A stretch of DNA of 62,150 nt from an uncultured Prevotellaceae bacterium (GTDB lineage Bacteria > Bacteroidota > Bacteroidia > Bacteroidales > Bacteroidaceae), in NCBI GenBank assembly GCA_900316975.1, contig ONFA01000011.1:1-62150 (forward strand). Reading direction: 5' to 3'. A model generated the notes under the pieces. That model ran no database searches, was not told the DNA's origin, and saw only the letters and a program-made list of their open reading frames with translations. The translations under genes and the position numbers were made by a program. Shown here piece after piece: positions 8,303-16,163 of the stretch. The first letter of the stretch is position 1; each line of letters opens with the position of its first letter.

Positions 8303-9619
8303 TTATTTCCAATCCGTCAGGAGCGTTCTCTTGTCGAGCACATGCTTTGCCTTGCCCGTCGAACGCTCAATGTTGCCCGGCTCCTTGATGTGGATGTTGG
8401 GCTTGATGCCGACGAGAGAGACGATGCGGTCGTAGAGTGGCTTGATGAACGGCATCTGCTTTGCCGGGTTGGGCGAGAAGTACTCGGCACGCAACTCGAC
8501 ATCGAGGTCGAAGGTGTCTTCGTTGTTCTTGCGATCTACGGTGATGAAATACTGTGGAGTGAATACGGGGAATTCGGTCAGCACAGTCTCAATCTGCGAT
8601 GGGAAGACGTTCACACCACGGATGATGAGCATATCGTCGCTACGACCCAAAATCTTTCCGAGACGGACAGTCGTGCGACCACATTCGCAAGGCTCGTAGA
8701 TGAGGTGAGTGAGGTCGCGTGTACGATAGCGCAGGATAGGCATAGCCTCCTTGCACAGCGAGGTGAATACCAACTCACCCTCTTCACCAGGTGCCACAGG
8801 TTCCAGTGTCTCAGGGTTGATGATTTCAGGGTAGAACATGTCTTCTGCCACGTGGGTTCCGTTCTGGTACTGGCATTCGCCACCCACACCAGGACCGCAC
8901 ATCTCTGTCAGTCCGTAGATGTCAATGGCTTTGATATGCAGTTTCTTCTCCAACTCGCGGCGGATGCCCCATGTCCAAGGCTCGGCTCCGAAGAAACCGA
9001 CTCTGAGTTTCAGATCTTCAGCGTTGATATTAGGATTTTTCTCAATCACCTCTGCCAAGTGGAGGGCATACGAAGGGGTACAGCAAAGAGCAGTCGTGCC
9101 AAAGTCTTTCATCAGCATGATCTGCTTCTCGGAGTTTCCGGCTGAGATAGGCAACTGGACGGCTCCACGTGCGAGGGCGCCATCATGGGCACCCAAACCA
9201 CCCGTGAACAATCCATATCCATAAGCCACCTGTACGATATCGCCAGGACCTATGTCACCTACTGCCAACACGCGAGCCACACATTCTGCCCACATCTTCA
9301 GGTCGTTCTCAGTATAAGTGCCGACAACGGGTTTACCTGTGGTACCTGACGAGGCATGGATACGGCGAATTTCACTCTGAGGAACGGCTTGCAGACCGAA
9401 AGGATACTCGTCGCGCAAGTCGTGCTTGGTGGTGAATGGCAGTTTGTAGATATCATCTATACTGCGGATGTCTTCAGGCTTGACGCCCATGCGGTCCATC
9501 TTCTTCTTGTAGAATGGTACCTTCTCATAACAAGTCTTCACGGTCTTGACGAGCCGCTCAGATTGTAACTTGCGCATAGACTCCCGGTCCATGCACTCCA
9601 TTTTCGGATTGTGAATCAT
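8303..9619 (-). CDS. paaK: Phenylacetate-CoA ligase (second copy)
   Basis: An AMP-forming aryl-acid CoA ligase of 438 residues, the same length as the other copy but clearly diverged. The P-loop is ASSGTTGKPVVGTY; further motifs are IYGLTEMCGPGVGGEC, ILRYRTRDLTHL and the lid RSDDMLIIRGVNVFPSQIE. It begins 18 bases after iorB, consistent with one transcript. With IorAB it can link arylacetate to arylpyruvate through arylacetyl-CoA. Confidence 0.93.
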   Translation of the reverse strand: MIHNPKMECMDRESMRKLQSERLVKTVKTCYEKVPFYKKKMDRMGVKPEDIRSIDDIYKLPFTTKHDLRDEYPFGLQAVPQSEIRRIHASSGTTGKPVVGTYTENDLKMWAECVARVLAVGDIGPGDIVQVAYGYGLFTGGLGAHDGALARGAVQLPISAGNSEKQIMLMKDFGTTALCCTPSYALHLAEVIEKNPNINAEDLKLRVGFFGAEPWTWGIRRELEKKLHIKAIDIYGLTEMCGPGVGGECQYQNGTHVAEDMFYPEIINPETLEPVAPGEEGELVFTSLCKEAMPILRYRTRDLTHLIYEPCECGRTTVRLGKILGRSDDMLIIRGVNVFPSQIETVLTEFPVFTPQYFITVDRKNNEDTFDLDVELRAEYFSPNPAKQMPFIKPLYDRIVSLVGIKPNIHIKEPGNIERSTGKAKHVLDKRTLLTDWK

Positions 9620-9637
9620 GTTTTTTGTGTTTGGTTG

Positions 9638-10216
9638 TTATTTTTTACTTGCTGCCACACCCATGTCAAAGGCTTTCAAGTTGGCTTCGACGATGGCTTC
9701 ACCCTTGCGGGCAAAGATGACGGCGATGGCTTTGCGGAGTTGTTCCACCGTGAGAATCTCGATGAACGGGGCAGCCATGCCGAGCAGCACCATATTGGCA
9801 CCACGCGCATTGCCTGCATCCTTAGCAACAGTTTCGATGTCGAGTTTCACCACAGAGGGCAGGGCATCGAGTTCGGCTTGCAGTGCAGCCTCATCTGGGT
9901 AGTTGGGTATGTTGATGAATGGTTTGCTGCTGGTCACGATGGTCCCCGTCTTAGCGAGGTATGGCAGATAGCGCAGCGACTCCATAGGTTCCATGGAAAT
10001 GACCACATCAGCTCCTCCTTGTGGAATCAGGTCTGAATAGATGTTCTCCGTAGAGAGGCGCAGGTTCGACTGCACGTCACCGCCACGCTGGCTCATTCCG
10101 TGTACCTCTGCTTGTTTCAAGTTGATGCCAGCCTCTGTGGCTGCTTCTCCAATGATGGTTGCGATAGAGAGGATACCTTGTCCGCCCACACCGCAGAGTA
10201 TGATGTCTTTCTTCAT
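9638..10216 (-). CDS. iorB: Indolepyruvate oxidoreductase subunit beta
   Basis: The pyruvate-oxidoreductase gamma-type subunit of 192 residues, starting MKKDIILCGVGGQGILS, with VHGMSQRGGDVQSNLR and GADVVISMEP, all typical of IorB. With IorA it catalyses the CoA- and ferredoxin-dependent oxidative decarboxylation of arylpyruvates, or the reverse reductive carboxylation. Its ATG lies 5 nt beyond the GGGTCT end of the element at 10222-10370. Confidence 0.93.
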   Translation of the reverse strand: MKKDIILCGVGGQGILSIATIIGEAATEAGINLKQAEVHGMSQRGGDVQSNLRLSTENIYSDLIPQGGADVVISMEPMESLRYLPYLAKTGTIVTSSKPFINIPNYPDEAALQAELDALPSVVKLDIETVAKDAGNARGANMVLLGMAAPFIEILTVEQLRKAIAVIFARKGEAIVEANLKAFDMGVAASKK

Positions 10217-10221
10217 ATGTG

Positions 10222-10370
10222 AGACCCTCTCCCCGACCCTCCCCCGTAATGGGGAGGGAGTGCCGTCTGGCTTGGTTTAAGCGAGGGTTGATGTTTGGTT
10301 GATATTCTGATTGTCCCACATCCCGCATGGTCTCCCTCCCCATTACGGGGGAGGGTCGGGGAGAGGGTCT
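10222..10370. repeat. GC-rich intercistronic inverted-repeat element, copy 1
   Basis: Perfect 39-bp arms (10222-10260 and 10332-10370) enclose a 71-nt interior with CCCGCATGG at 10322-10330. It lies between iorA and iorB, 3 nt from the iorA stop and 5 nt from the iorB ATG. Related elements occupy 36494-36625 and 50004-50139 in equivalent positions. Confidence 0.9.
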
Positions 10371-10373
10371 TCT

Positions 10374-11951
10374 CTATTTTCTCTTTTCTCTTGCGTGGCG
10401 TGCAGCCGTCTGGATGCACTCGCGGCGAGGAATAATCACAGAAACTCCTTTATATTCAATCTCTTCTTTCAGGATGCGGGTGATTTCTGGCATATTCTTG
10501 GGGAGTGGAACAACCACACGCACATGCTCTGGCTCTACACCGAGACCGAGACAGATGGCCTCGAACTTGTTCGTGCCAGCAGAATCCTGCCCACCTGTCA
10601 TACCTGTGGTCAGGTTGTCAGAGATGACGACGGTGATGTTCGACTTGTCGTTCACAGCATCCAGCAGACCCGTCATGCCTGAGTGTGTGAAAGTGGAGTC
10701 ACCGATGATAGCCACAGCAGGGAACAAGCCTGCATCAGCAGCACCCTTCGCCATGGTGATGGAAGCACCCATGTCCACGCAGGAAGAAAGGCTCTTGAAT
10801 GGTGGCAATGCGCCGAGGGTGTAGCAACCGATGTCGCCAAATACACGGTAATCAGGATATTCAGCCAGCACTTGGTTCAACGCTGTATATACATCGCGGT
10901 GTCCGCAACCCAGACAGAGTTGTGGAGGACGACCTGCAAGGTTCTTGGCATTATCGAATGCTGGACCAGCGGGCTTGCCAAGTGCCTTGGCCACACTATC
11001 GGGCGTCAACTCGCCTGTGCGGGGCAGATCACCAGTCAAGCGTCCCTTGATGGGGTAGTCAGCACCTACCATGCCTGCAATGGCTTCTTCCACCACAGGT
11101 TGACCATCTTCCACCACCAGAATGGACTCGTGCTCAGCAGCAAATGCCTTGATAGCCTTAGGTGAGAGGGGGTATTGGGAAACCTTCAGAATGTCAGCAT
11201 TGTCACCCACGTTCTCTTTCACATAGTTGTAACCGATACCACAAGCGACAATGCCCAGTTTCTGACCGGCTGATTCTTTCTTGTTATAAGTGGATGTCTC
11301 TGATGCTTTCTGAAATGCTTCTTGCTTTTCCAACAGATCCACATACTTCTTTCTTGCGATGCCTGGCAGCAACACCCATTGGTCAGTGCTGGGGTTGAGT
11401 GCGTTCTCTGCACTCAGTTCACCCACTTCCACAGCGGCACGGCTATGTGCCAGACGAGTTACGATGCGCAGCAGCACGGGCACTTTCAGACTCTCCGACA
11501 TTTCAAATGCCGAAGCCACCATGTCGTAAGCCTCCTGTTGGTTTGATGGCTCAAACACGGGGATGAGGGCGAACTTGCCATAGAAACGGCTGTCTTGCTC
11601 ATTCTGTGAAGAGTGCATGGAAGGGTCGTCGGCAGCCAACACGATGAGACCGCCGTTCACACCCGTAATGGCACTGTTCACAAAAGCGTCTGCACACACA
11701 TTCATACCCACATGTTTCATGCACACCAACGCACGCTTACCTGCATACGACATACCGAGAGCGGCTTCCATTGCCGTTTTCTCATTGGTGCACCAACGGC
11801 TGTGGATGCCACGTTCGCGTGCCACTTTGTTGGTCTGAATAAATTCAGTGATTTCGGTGGACGGAGTGCCTGGATAAGCATACACACCAGAGAGTCCGGC
11901 ATTGATGGCTCCCAACGCAATGGCTTCGTCACCCAAAAGTAATTGTTTCAT
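10374..11951 (-). CDS. iorA: Indolepyruvate ferredoxin oxidoreductase subunit alpha
   Basis: The thiamine-diphosphate subunit, 525 residues. The N-terminal pyrimidine-binding half starts LLLGDEAIALGAINAGLSG with YPGTPSTEI. The C-terminal half has LCLGCGHRDVY and the ThDP motif GDSTFTHSGMTGLLDAV. It oxidises indole-, phenyl- or hydroxyphenylpyruvate to the arylacetyl-CoA. The ferredoxin-like C-terminal domain of archaeal IorA, with its CxxCxxCxxxCP motifs, is not visible: only one Cys occurs near the end, so the electron path must differ or need another protein. First gene of the operon. Confidence 0.93.
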   Translation of the reverse strand: MKQLLLGDEAIALGAINAGLSGVYAYPGTPSTEITEFIQTNKVARERGIHSRWCTNEKTAMEAALGMSYAGKRALVCMKHVGMNVCADAFVNSAITGVNGGLIVLAADDPSMHSSQNEQDSRFYGKFALIPVFEPSNQQEAYDMVASAFEMSESLKVPVLLRIVTRLAHSRAAVEVGELSAENALNPSTDQWVLLPGIARKKYVDLLEKQEAFQKASETSTYNKKESAGQKLGIVACGIGYNYVKENVGDNADILKVSQYPLSPKAIKAFAAEHESILVVEDGQPVVEEAIAGMVGADYPIKGRLTGDLPRTGELTPDSVAKALGKPAGPAFDNAKNLAGRPPQLCLGCGHRDVYTALNQVLAEYPDYRVFGDIGCYTLGALPPFKSLSSCVDMGASITMAKGAADAGLFPAVAIIGDSTFTHSGMTGLLDAVNDKSNITVVISDNLTTGMTGGQDSAGTNKFEAICLGLGVEPEHVRVVVPLPKNMPEITRILKEEIEYKGVSVIIPRRECIQTAARHAREKRK

Positions 11952-12028
11952 ATAATTGTAGTTTTGTAGTGATTACGTAAAAGACATAAAAAACATGTTT
12001 CTCAAGCAGGTGAAGCCCGAAAAACATG

Positions 12029-12071
12029 CAAAGGTACGAAAAAAAGTGTAAAGTGTAAAGTGTAAAGTGAA
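12029..12071 (-). promoter_or_regulatory. Promoter of the aryl-acid operon with TACACTT heptamers
   Basis: The minus-strand -7 box TACCTTTG is at 12029-12036. Four 7-bp units (three TACACTT, one TTCACTT) occupy 12044-12071, ending 7 bp from the box. Confidence 0.8.
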
Positions 12072-12140
12072 AAATCTCTGTTATCCATCATTGGGACAGT
12101 TGGAAACATGGATTTTTCACTTCTCACTTTTCATTTGATT
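12065..12140. repeat. Palindromic element with AAGTGAAAAATC arms
   Basis: AAGTGAAAAATC at the left and GATTTTTCACTT at the right flank a 35-nt interior ending ACATGG. The right arm runs over the stop codon of hmuR (12131-12133). Related elements: 20286-20380, 43439-43525, 52887-52975, 54967-55075. Confidence 0.65.
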
Positions 12141-14152
12141 TTGTCAATGTCAACAGCCACACCCACCATCAGATTGATGCCATTGGTGAGGGGACTGTTG
12201 AAGTAGTGATATTGGGGTTTGTAGTTCAGCAGGTTATCAAGGGCGGTGGTCACTTTCACTGCCTTGCCGAAGTGGTGGGTGGCTGAGAATTTCCAAAGGG
12301 TGTAGGCAGGGTAATGGATTGTGCTGGTGCCTTTGGCGATGTCGTAGTAGTCGATAAACTCCACGTTCTTCACGGCCGAAAGGAAACGCCCGTTGAGAGA
12401 GAGACGAAGACCATAGTTGCGGGTGAATTGCTTGTCCCAATCTACCCGTGCAGTGAGGGAGTGGTGACGGGCAGGGATGTACTGGTTATTGATGGTGTGC
12501 CCTTCTTTGTCTTTCGGCAGACGCTCGTTGGTATAGGCGTAAGAAAGTTTGGCACTGAATCCGTTATCCCATCGTGCCTGAATGGCGGCTTCTCCTCCGT
12601 AAACGGAGTAGCCCGCAAGGTTGGTGTAGTCGAGATAGAGTTGCTTATCATCGTTTGGCAGATAGTGGGGGACACCTGTGGCGAGTTTGTTGTGCACGTC
12701 GTTGTAGTAGGCGGCGAGGGTGAAATTGTAATGCCCTTTAGTATAGTCGGCAGAGGCATTGAAATTGTGGCTGAGCTCTGCCTTCAAATCAGGATTCCCT
12801 CGAATAATCCAGATGCCTGCTGCATCGAAGTTGTAATACTTCTCTTTCAAGGCAGGTGCACGGAAGCCCATGCCATAGCCAAAACGGATGTTGAGATTGC
12901 TGATGGGCTGGTAACGCACGGAGAGTTTCGGAGTGAAGTGAGAGTCCTTCTTGTCTGAGAAATAGTCGTAGCGCACAGCACCCACCACCTCCCATTGCGT
13001 GTTGATGATCCAGTCGTATTGCGCAAAGGCATCGAAAGTGTTCTGACTTTCCGTTCTGCTGCCCAAGTTCTTGTTCATCAGATAGTCATGCATGAAATCT
13101 GCCCCCACAGTCAAGATTCCGTTTGACGACCAATAGTGGTTGTAGAGCCCTTTGAAGATGTTCTGCACGTTGCGGTAGTCACGCACATCGAGCTTGTTGA
13201 TTTTGTGGTAGTCAGACTTGTCGTACTGGTCGAACGAATAGGAGATTTCCAAATTGTCGTCTTTACTAATGTCCCATAGCCCTTTGAGCCCTGCGCTGAA
13301 ATCTCTGAATCGTTCTGGGGCATCGGCTACACGCGTTTGTTCACGATAGAAATAACCAGCCCTGCCGATGAGTTTCAGTTGGTCATTCACGGTGAATGTG
13401 AGCCTGTTCTTCACGTTCCATGTGCAGTCGCCATAGATGGTCGTCACGACTTGCGTGGCAGGGTTCTCAGCATTGCTTACATGGATGTTGTTAATGGAGG
13501 TGTGGTTCACGTTCAGCATATTGTGCAACCGCTTTCCATTCACTCCATACGCTCCCCCCCATCTCCGTTCATTGTAGCGTGCCAATCGTCCATTCAAGTT
13601 CAGTGTCCACGGTTCAGTCCCCTCTTTGGTGATGATGTTGATGACACCACCCCCTGCATTACTTCCATAAAGCGCAGAGGCGGCTCCCTTCACAATCTCG
13701 ATGCGCTCCACATTCGCCATGTTCAGACGAGTGAAATCCACGTCATCCATTGTTTCGCCAGCCAACCGCTCTCCATCTACAAGGAAAAGGATGCCCTGAC
13801 CGCCAAATCCACACAGGTTCATGTGCTTCAACTGGTTCATGGCATAAGAGAATTCTACACCAGGCATCTCTTGCTGAAGCAGGTCTTCCACGTTTGTGGC
13901 ATCCACCTTCTCAATGTCAGCTGTGGTGATGACACGGGTTTGGATAGGAGCATCCTTCAGCAGTTTCGGTGTGCGCGTGCCAGTGATGACCACATCGTTG
14001 AGCAGGAAAGTGGAGTCTTGCTGCTGAGCATGAGCGAAGTGAGAAAAAATGAACAAATGAACAAATGAAAGAATGAGAAATTGGAGTGCCTCTGGCTGGT
14101 GAAACAGATTTCTCACTTTTTCACTTTTTCCGTTATAATCGGTTGCAGTCAT
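12131..14152 (-). CDS. hmuR: TonB-dependent haem receptor, HmuR-like
   Basis: An outer-membrane TonB-dependent receptor of 673 residues. The plug has VVITGTRTPKLLKDAP, GFGGQGILFLVDGERLAG and VERIEIVKGAASALYGSNA. The barrel carries FGYGMGFRAP and NPDL, the FRAP/NPNL pair typical of haem receptors. It starts one base after the hmuY stop, so the two are a unit as in the Porphyromonas hmuYR locus. The signal-peptide region (LSFVHLFIFSHFAHAQ) is encoded by a repeat-like tract of TTCATTTG units, and the preceding 20 residues overlap AGTGAAAAAGTGAGAAA repeat sequence. Confidence 0.88.
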   Translation of the reverse strand: MTATDYNGKSEKVRNLFHQPEALQFLILSFVHLFIFSHFAHAQQQDSTFLLNDVVITGTRTPKLLKDAPIQTRVITTADIEKVDATNVEDLLQQEMPGVEFSYAMNQLKHMNLCGFGGQGILFLVDGERLAGETMDDVDFTRLNMANVERIEIVKGAASALYGSNAGGGVINIITKEGTEPWTLNLNGRLARYNERRWGGAYGVNGKRLHNMLNVNHTSINNIHVSNAENPATQVVTTIYGDCTWNVKNRLTFTVNDQLKLIGRAGYFYREQTRVADAPERFRDFSAGLKGLWDISKDDNLEISYSFDQYDKSDYHKINKLDVRDYRNVQNIFKGLYNHYWSSNGILTVGADFMHDYLMNKNLGSRTESQNTFDAFAQYDWIINTQWEVVGAVRYDYFSDKKDSHFTPKLSVRYQPISNLNIRFGYGMGFRAPALKEKYYNFDAAGIWIIRGNPDLKAELSHNFNASADYTKGHYNFTLAAYYNDVHNKLATGVPHYLPNDDKQLYLDYTNLAGYSVYGGEAAIQARWDNGFSAKLSYAYTNERLPKDKEGHTINNQYIPARHHSLTARVDWDKQFTRNYGLRLSLNGRFLSAVKNVEFIDYYDIAKGTSTIHYPAYTLWKFSATHHFGKAVKVTTALDNLLNYKPQYHYFNSPLTNGINLMVGVAVDIDKIK

Positions 14153-14153
14153 C

Positions 14154-14912
14154 TCAGTACGGGTATTTGTAGTTGATGGTGAGGCAACACTTCACACCTG
14201 CCGCATTCTGGTAGTTTTCCAGTTGGATGGCTGCGTAGGTGTCATCGTCGAAACGGACGATGAACACATGGTTGTTGAGTGTGAAGGCAGGAGGTACAGG
14301 AGGAATTTCGAGTTTGAGCCACGAAGAGAGCACAGGGTTCACCTGAATGCCCTGATTGCCCACAAATCCTTGCAGCATCTGTTCACGGATAGTCCACACA
14401 TCCAACTCGTTCCATGTGTCGGGAGTGAAGGTGGCATCAGCAAATGCCTCGCTGCTTTCGGGCAGTTCACTCATTGAAGTATAGGATGTTTCATAGGCAG
14501 CTCCTCCGTTAGTGCGCACATTGTTGCGATGCACGGAAATGTGCCATTTTTCAGGCTCTGGCTGCTCGGCTGTAGGAGTGAAACTTTGGAACTCGTGGTT
14601 GGAAAGACCAGCCCCGAACACATCGTACCAATAGGTGTAGATGCCCGGTTGAGGGTTGAGGGCTGAGGGTTGAGGGCTGAGAGTCGGAAGTTTCTCAGAG
14701 GGGATGCTCATTGATACCCATTCCTTGTTCGTGTCCAGCAGGTCAATATAGTACCATTTTGTCCAACTGGAGGCATCCACATACAATTGCCCCTCTTTCA
14801 GGGTCACGTCACTCGACGGATCATCGTAGATGTCGTCGAGGATGCCATGACAGGCTGACAGAGAGGACAAAAGCAATGTGAGTGTGCTAAGCGTCAGGAA
14901 CTTGTGTCTCAT
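14154..14912 (-). CDS. hmuY: HmuY-family haem-binding lipoprotein
   Basis: A haemophore-like lipoprotein of 252 residues with the lipobox LSACHG near residue 20. HmuY family features are DASSWTKWYYIDL, TYWYDVFG and WHISVHRNNVRTNGGA. HmuY captures haem at the cell surface and hands it to HmuR. Residues about 77-89 (LSPQPSALNPQPG) are encoded by five GGTTGAG/GGCTGAG heptamers at 14647-14681, an insertion-like tract with no family role. The haem-processing genes hmuSTUV of Porphyromonas are not nearby. Confidence 0.85.
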   Translation of the reverse strand: MRHKFLTLSTLTLLLSSLSACHGILDDIYDDPSSDVTLKEGQLYVDASSWTKWYYIDLLDTNKEWVSMSIPSEKLPTLSPQPSALNPQPGIYTYWYDVFGAGLSNHEFQSFTPTAEQPEPEKWHISVHRNNVRTNGGAAYETSYTSMSELPESSEAFADATFTPDTWNELDVWTIREQMLQGFVGNQGIQVNPVLSSWLKLEIPPVPPAFTLNNHVFIVRFDDDTYAAIQLENYQNAAGVKCCLTINYKYPY

Positions 14913-14930
14913 TGAGCAGAGGTGTACCTT

Positions 14931-15437
14931 TTATTTATTGACTTCAACTTCGAATTTGGAGATAATCTTGAAAGGCATTTGTCCGAAAGAGTATGTCATC
15001 ACGATGGTGGCACCCTTACTGCCGTTTTCAATCAGTTTCACGTCGATGTCGCTGTCTTCGTTGAAAGTGTAATCGCCCTCCATCGGAGCACGACCACCTT
15101 CAGACTTGTAGTGCATCTGCAGATTGTCCTTGCCAAACACGCGATAGTATGAACCCTTTTGGGCATCGTATGCGATGTTCTTGATGGTGACAGCGCCAAT
15201 GGTGAGGTTACCGATGGTGGTGTTGAGCAGTTGGTACTCAGGCATCTCCACTTCGATGGTGCCATTCTCTCTGAGGGTGACCTTGCAGGTGATGTTTACA
15301 GGTGGATATTCCTTGTCAACGGTCACGGTGTTGTTACCTGTGTAGGTCCACTCCTGAGTGTACTCCTTGTCGTCGCTGCATGCGGTCATGCCAATCAGTG
15401 CAACGAGTGCTAATGCTAAAAATTTAATTGCTTTCAT
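14931..15437 (-). CDS. Calycin-like domain lipoprotein
   Basis: A secreted lipoprotein of 168 residues with lipobox GMTACSDDK, followed by a beta-rich calycin-like domain (about 25-168; GKDNLQMHYKSEGG, EGDYTFNEDSDIDV). Proteins of this type precede or accompany HmuY-family genes in Bacteroidales. It ends 18 bases before hmuY and probably shares its transcript. Role unknown; a surface partner in haem capture is plausible. Confidence 0.75.
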   Translation of the reverse strand: MKAIKFLALALVALIGMTACSDDKEYTQEWTYTGNNTVTVDKEYPPVNITCKVTLRENGTIEVEMPEYQLLNTTIGNLTIGAVTIKNIAYDAQKGSYYRVFGKDNLQMHYKSEGGRAPMEGDYTFNEDSDIDVKLIENGSKGATIVMTYSFGQMPFKIISKFEVEVNK

Positions 15438-15496
15438 TGTTTGTGCTATTTTTTTAAGTTTTTAATTTATATGAATTAGGAGTTAGAGTTAGAGGT

Positions 15497-15580
15497 AGTT
15501 AAAGGAGTTAGTTCCGAATGTTGTGTTGGTGTCAGCGTATCGGCTTTAAACTCCTAAGCGGAGCGAAAACTCCTTTAACT
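15497..15580. repeat. Palindromic element, CCGAATG-TATCGGC core, copy 1
   Basis: Perfect 13-bp arms (AGTTAAAGGAGTT and AACTCCTTTAACT) surround a core TTCCGAATG...GGTGTCAGCGTATCGGC. A second copy of the core with similar arms lies at 31856-31965. The right arm covers the stop codon of the DUF4491 gene (15575-15577). Its 5' side is preceded by GAATTAG/GAGTTAG heptamers. Confidence 0.75.
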
Positions 15581-15880
15581 CTTGCGTGAATATTCCTTTT
15601 CCCGTTTCGGATTCATCGGGAACCATCCTCTTTCCACCCGCTTTTTCTGTTCAAACAGTTCGAGTATGCTCCATAAGCATGAACACCCCACCACACCGAG
15701 GATGGGACTGAGCACATCATTGGCAGTGAACAATGACGCTACAATGAAAGCAACGCCAGCCACTAAAAACACCCACCAGCAACGAGTGCCCAGATGGTAC
15801 TCTGATTTGATGACTATAGGGTGAAATATGCCTATCACGAGGAAAGTCGCCACAGCGATGATGAGTCCTAAAAAATTCAT
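15575..15880 (-). CDS. DUF4491 membrane protein
   Basis: A small inner-membrane protein of 101 residues with three hydrophobic segments. MNFLGLIIAVATFLVIGIFH, GTRCWWVFLVAG and the tail RGWFPMNPKRE are hallmarks of DUF4491. Function unknown. The ATG at 15880 is chosen because the -7 box lies in the upstream extension of the frame (to 15931). Confidence 0.85.
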   Translation of the reverse strand: MNFLGLIIAVATFLVIGIFHPIVIKSEYHLGTRCWWVFLVAGVAFIVASLFTANDVLSPILGVVGCSCLWSILELFEQKKRVERGWFPMNPKREKEYSRKS

Positions 15881-15928
15881 ACCTAAAAATCTTTTACCTG
15901 AATTTAACCGATGAACAGAAAAACGCTG

Positions 15929-15955
15929 CAAAGTTACGGAATTCTGTTTGTTCCT
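15929..15955 (-). promoter_or_regulatory. Promoter of the DUF4491 gene
   Basis: The minus-strand -7 box TAACTTTG lies at 15929-15936, about 50 bases upstream of the start. No heptamer tract is seen. Confidence 0.6.
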
Positions 15956-16094
15956 GCAATCCTCATTTGTGATGATTTAGTGTTTTTCCCCCCTCATCTT
16001 CAGACATTTCTTTTATTAAAATACAAAAAAAGTCCAATTTGTACCATTGAGTTATCTTTTTCTCAGAAAATGAAAAAAGAAATCTCAAAATTAG

Positions 16095-16125
16095 TAGTTT
16101 ATGTCGGATTAACTAACTAAATTTG
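16095..16125 (+). promoter_or_regulatory. Promoter of the large T9SS protein gene
   Basis: TAAATTTG at 16118-16125 fits the -7 consensus, 38 bases before the ATG. The -33 region is AT-rich without a clear TTTG. Confidence 0.55.
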
Positions 16126-16163
16126 CAACGTGACAATAATTATTAACCAAAACTATTTTGAGT

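Noticed and set aside
8117..9145. A 342-codon open frame antisense to the second paaK
   Set aside because: Starts in the repeat element and shadows paaK.
12131..15437. Full hmuYRSTUV haem operon
   Set aside because: Only the lipoprotein, hmuY and hmuR are present; the neighbouring genes are unrelated.
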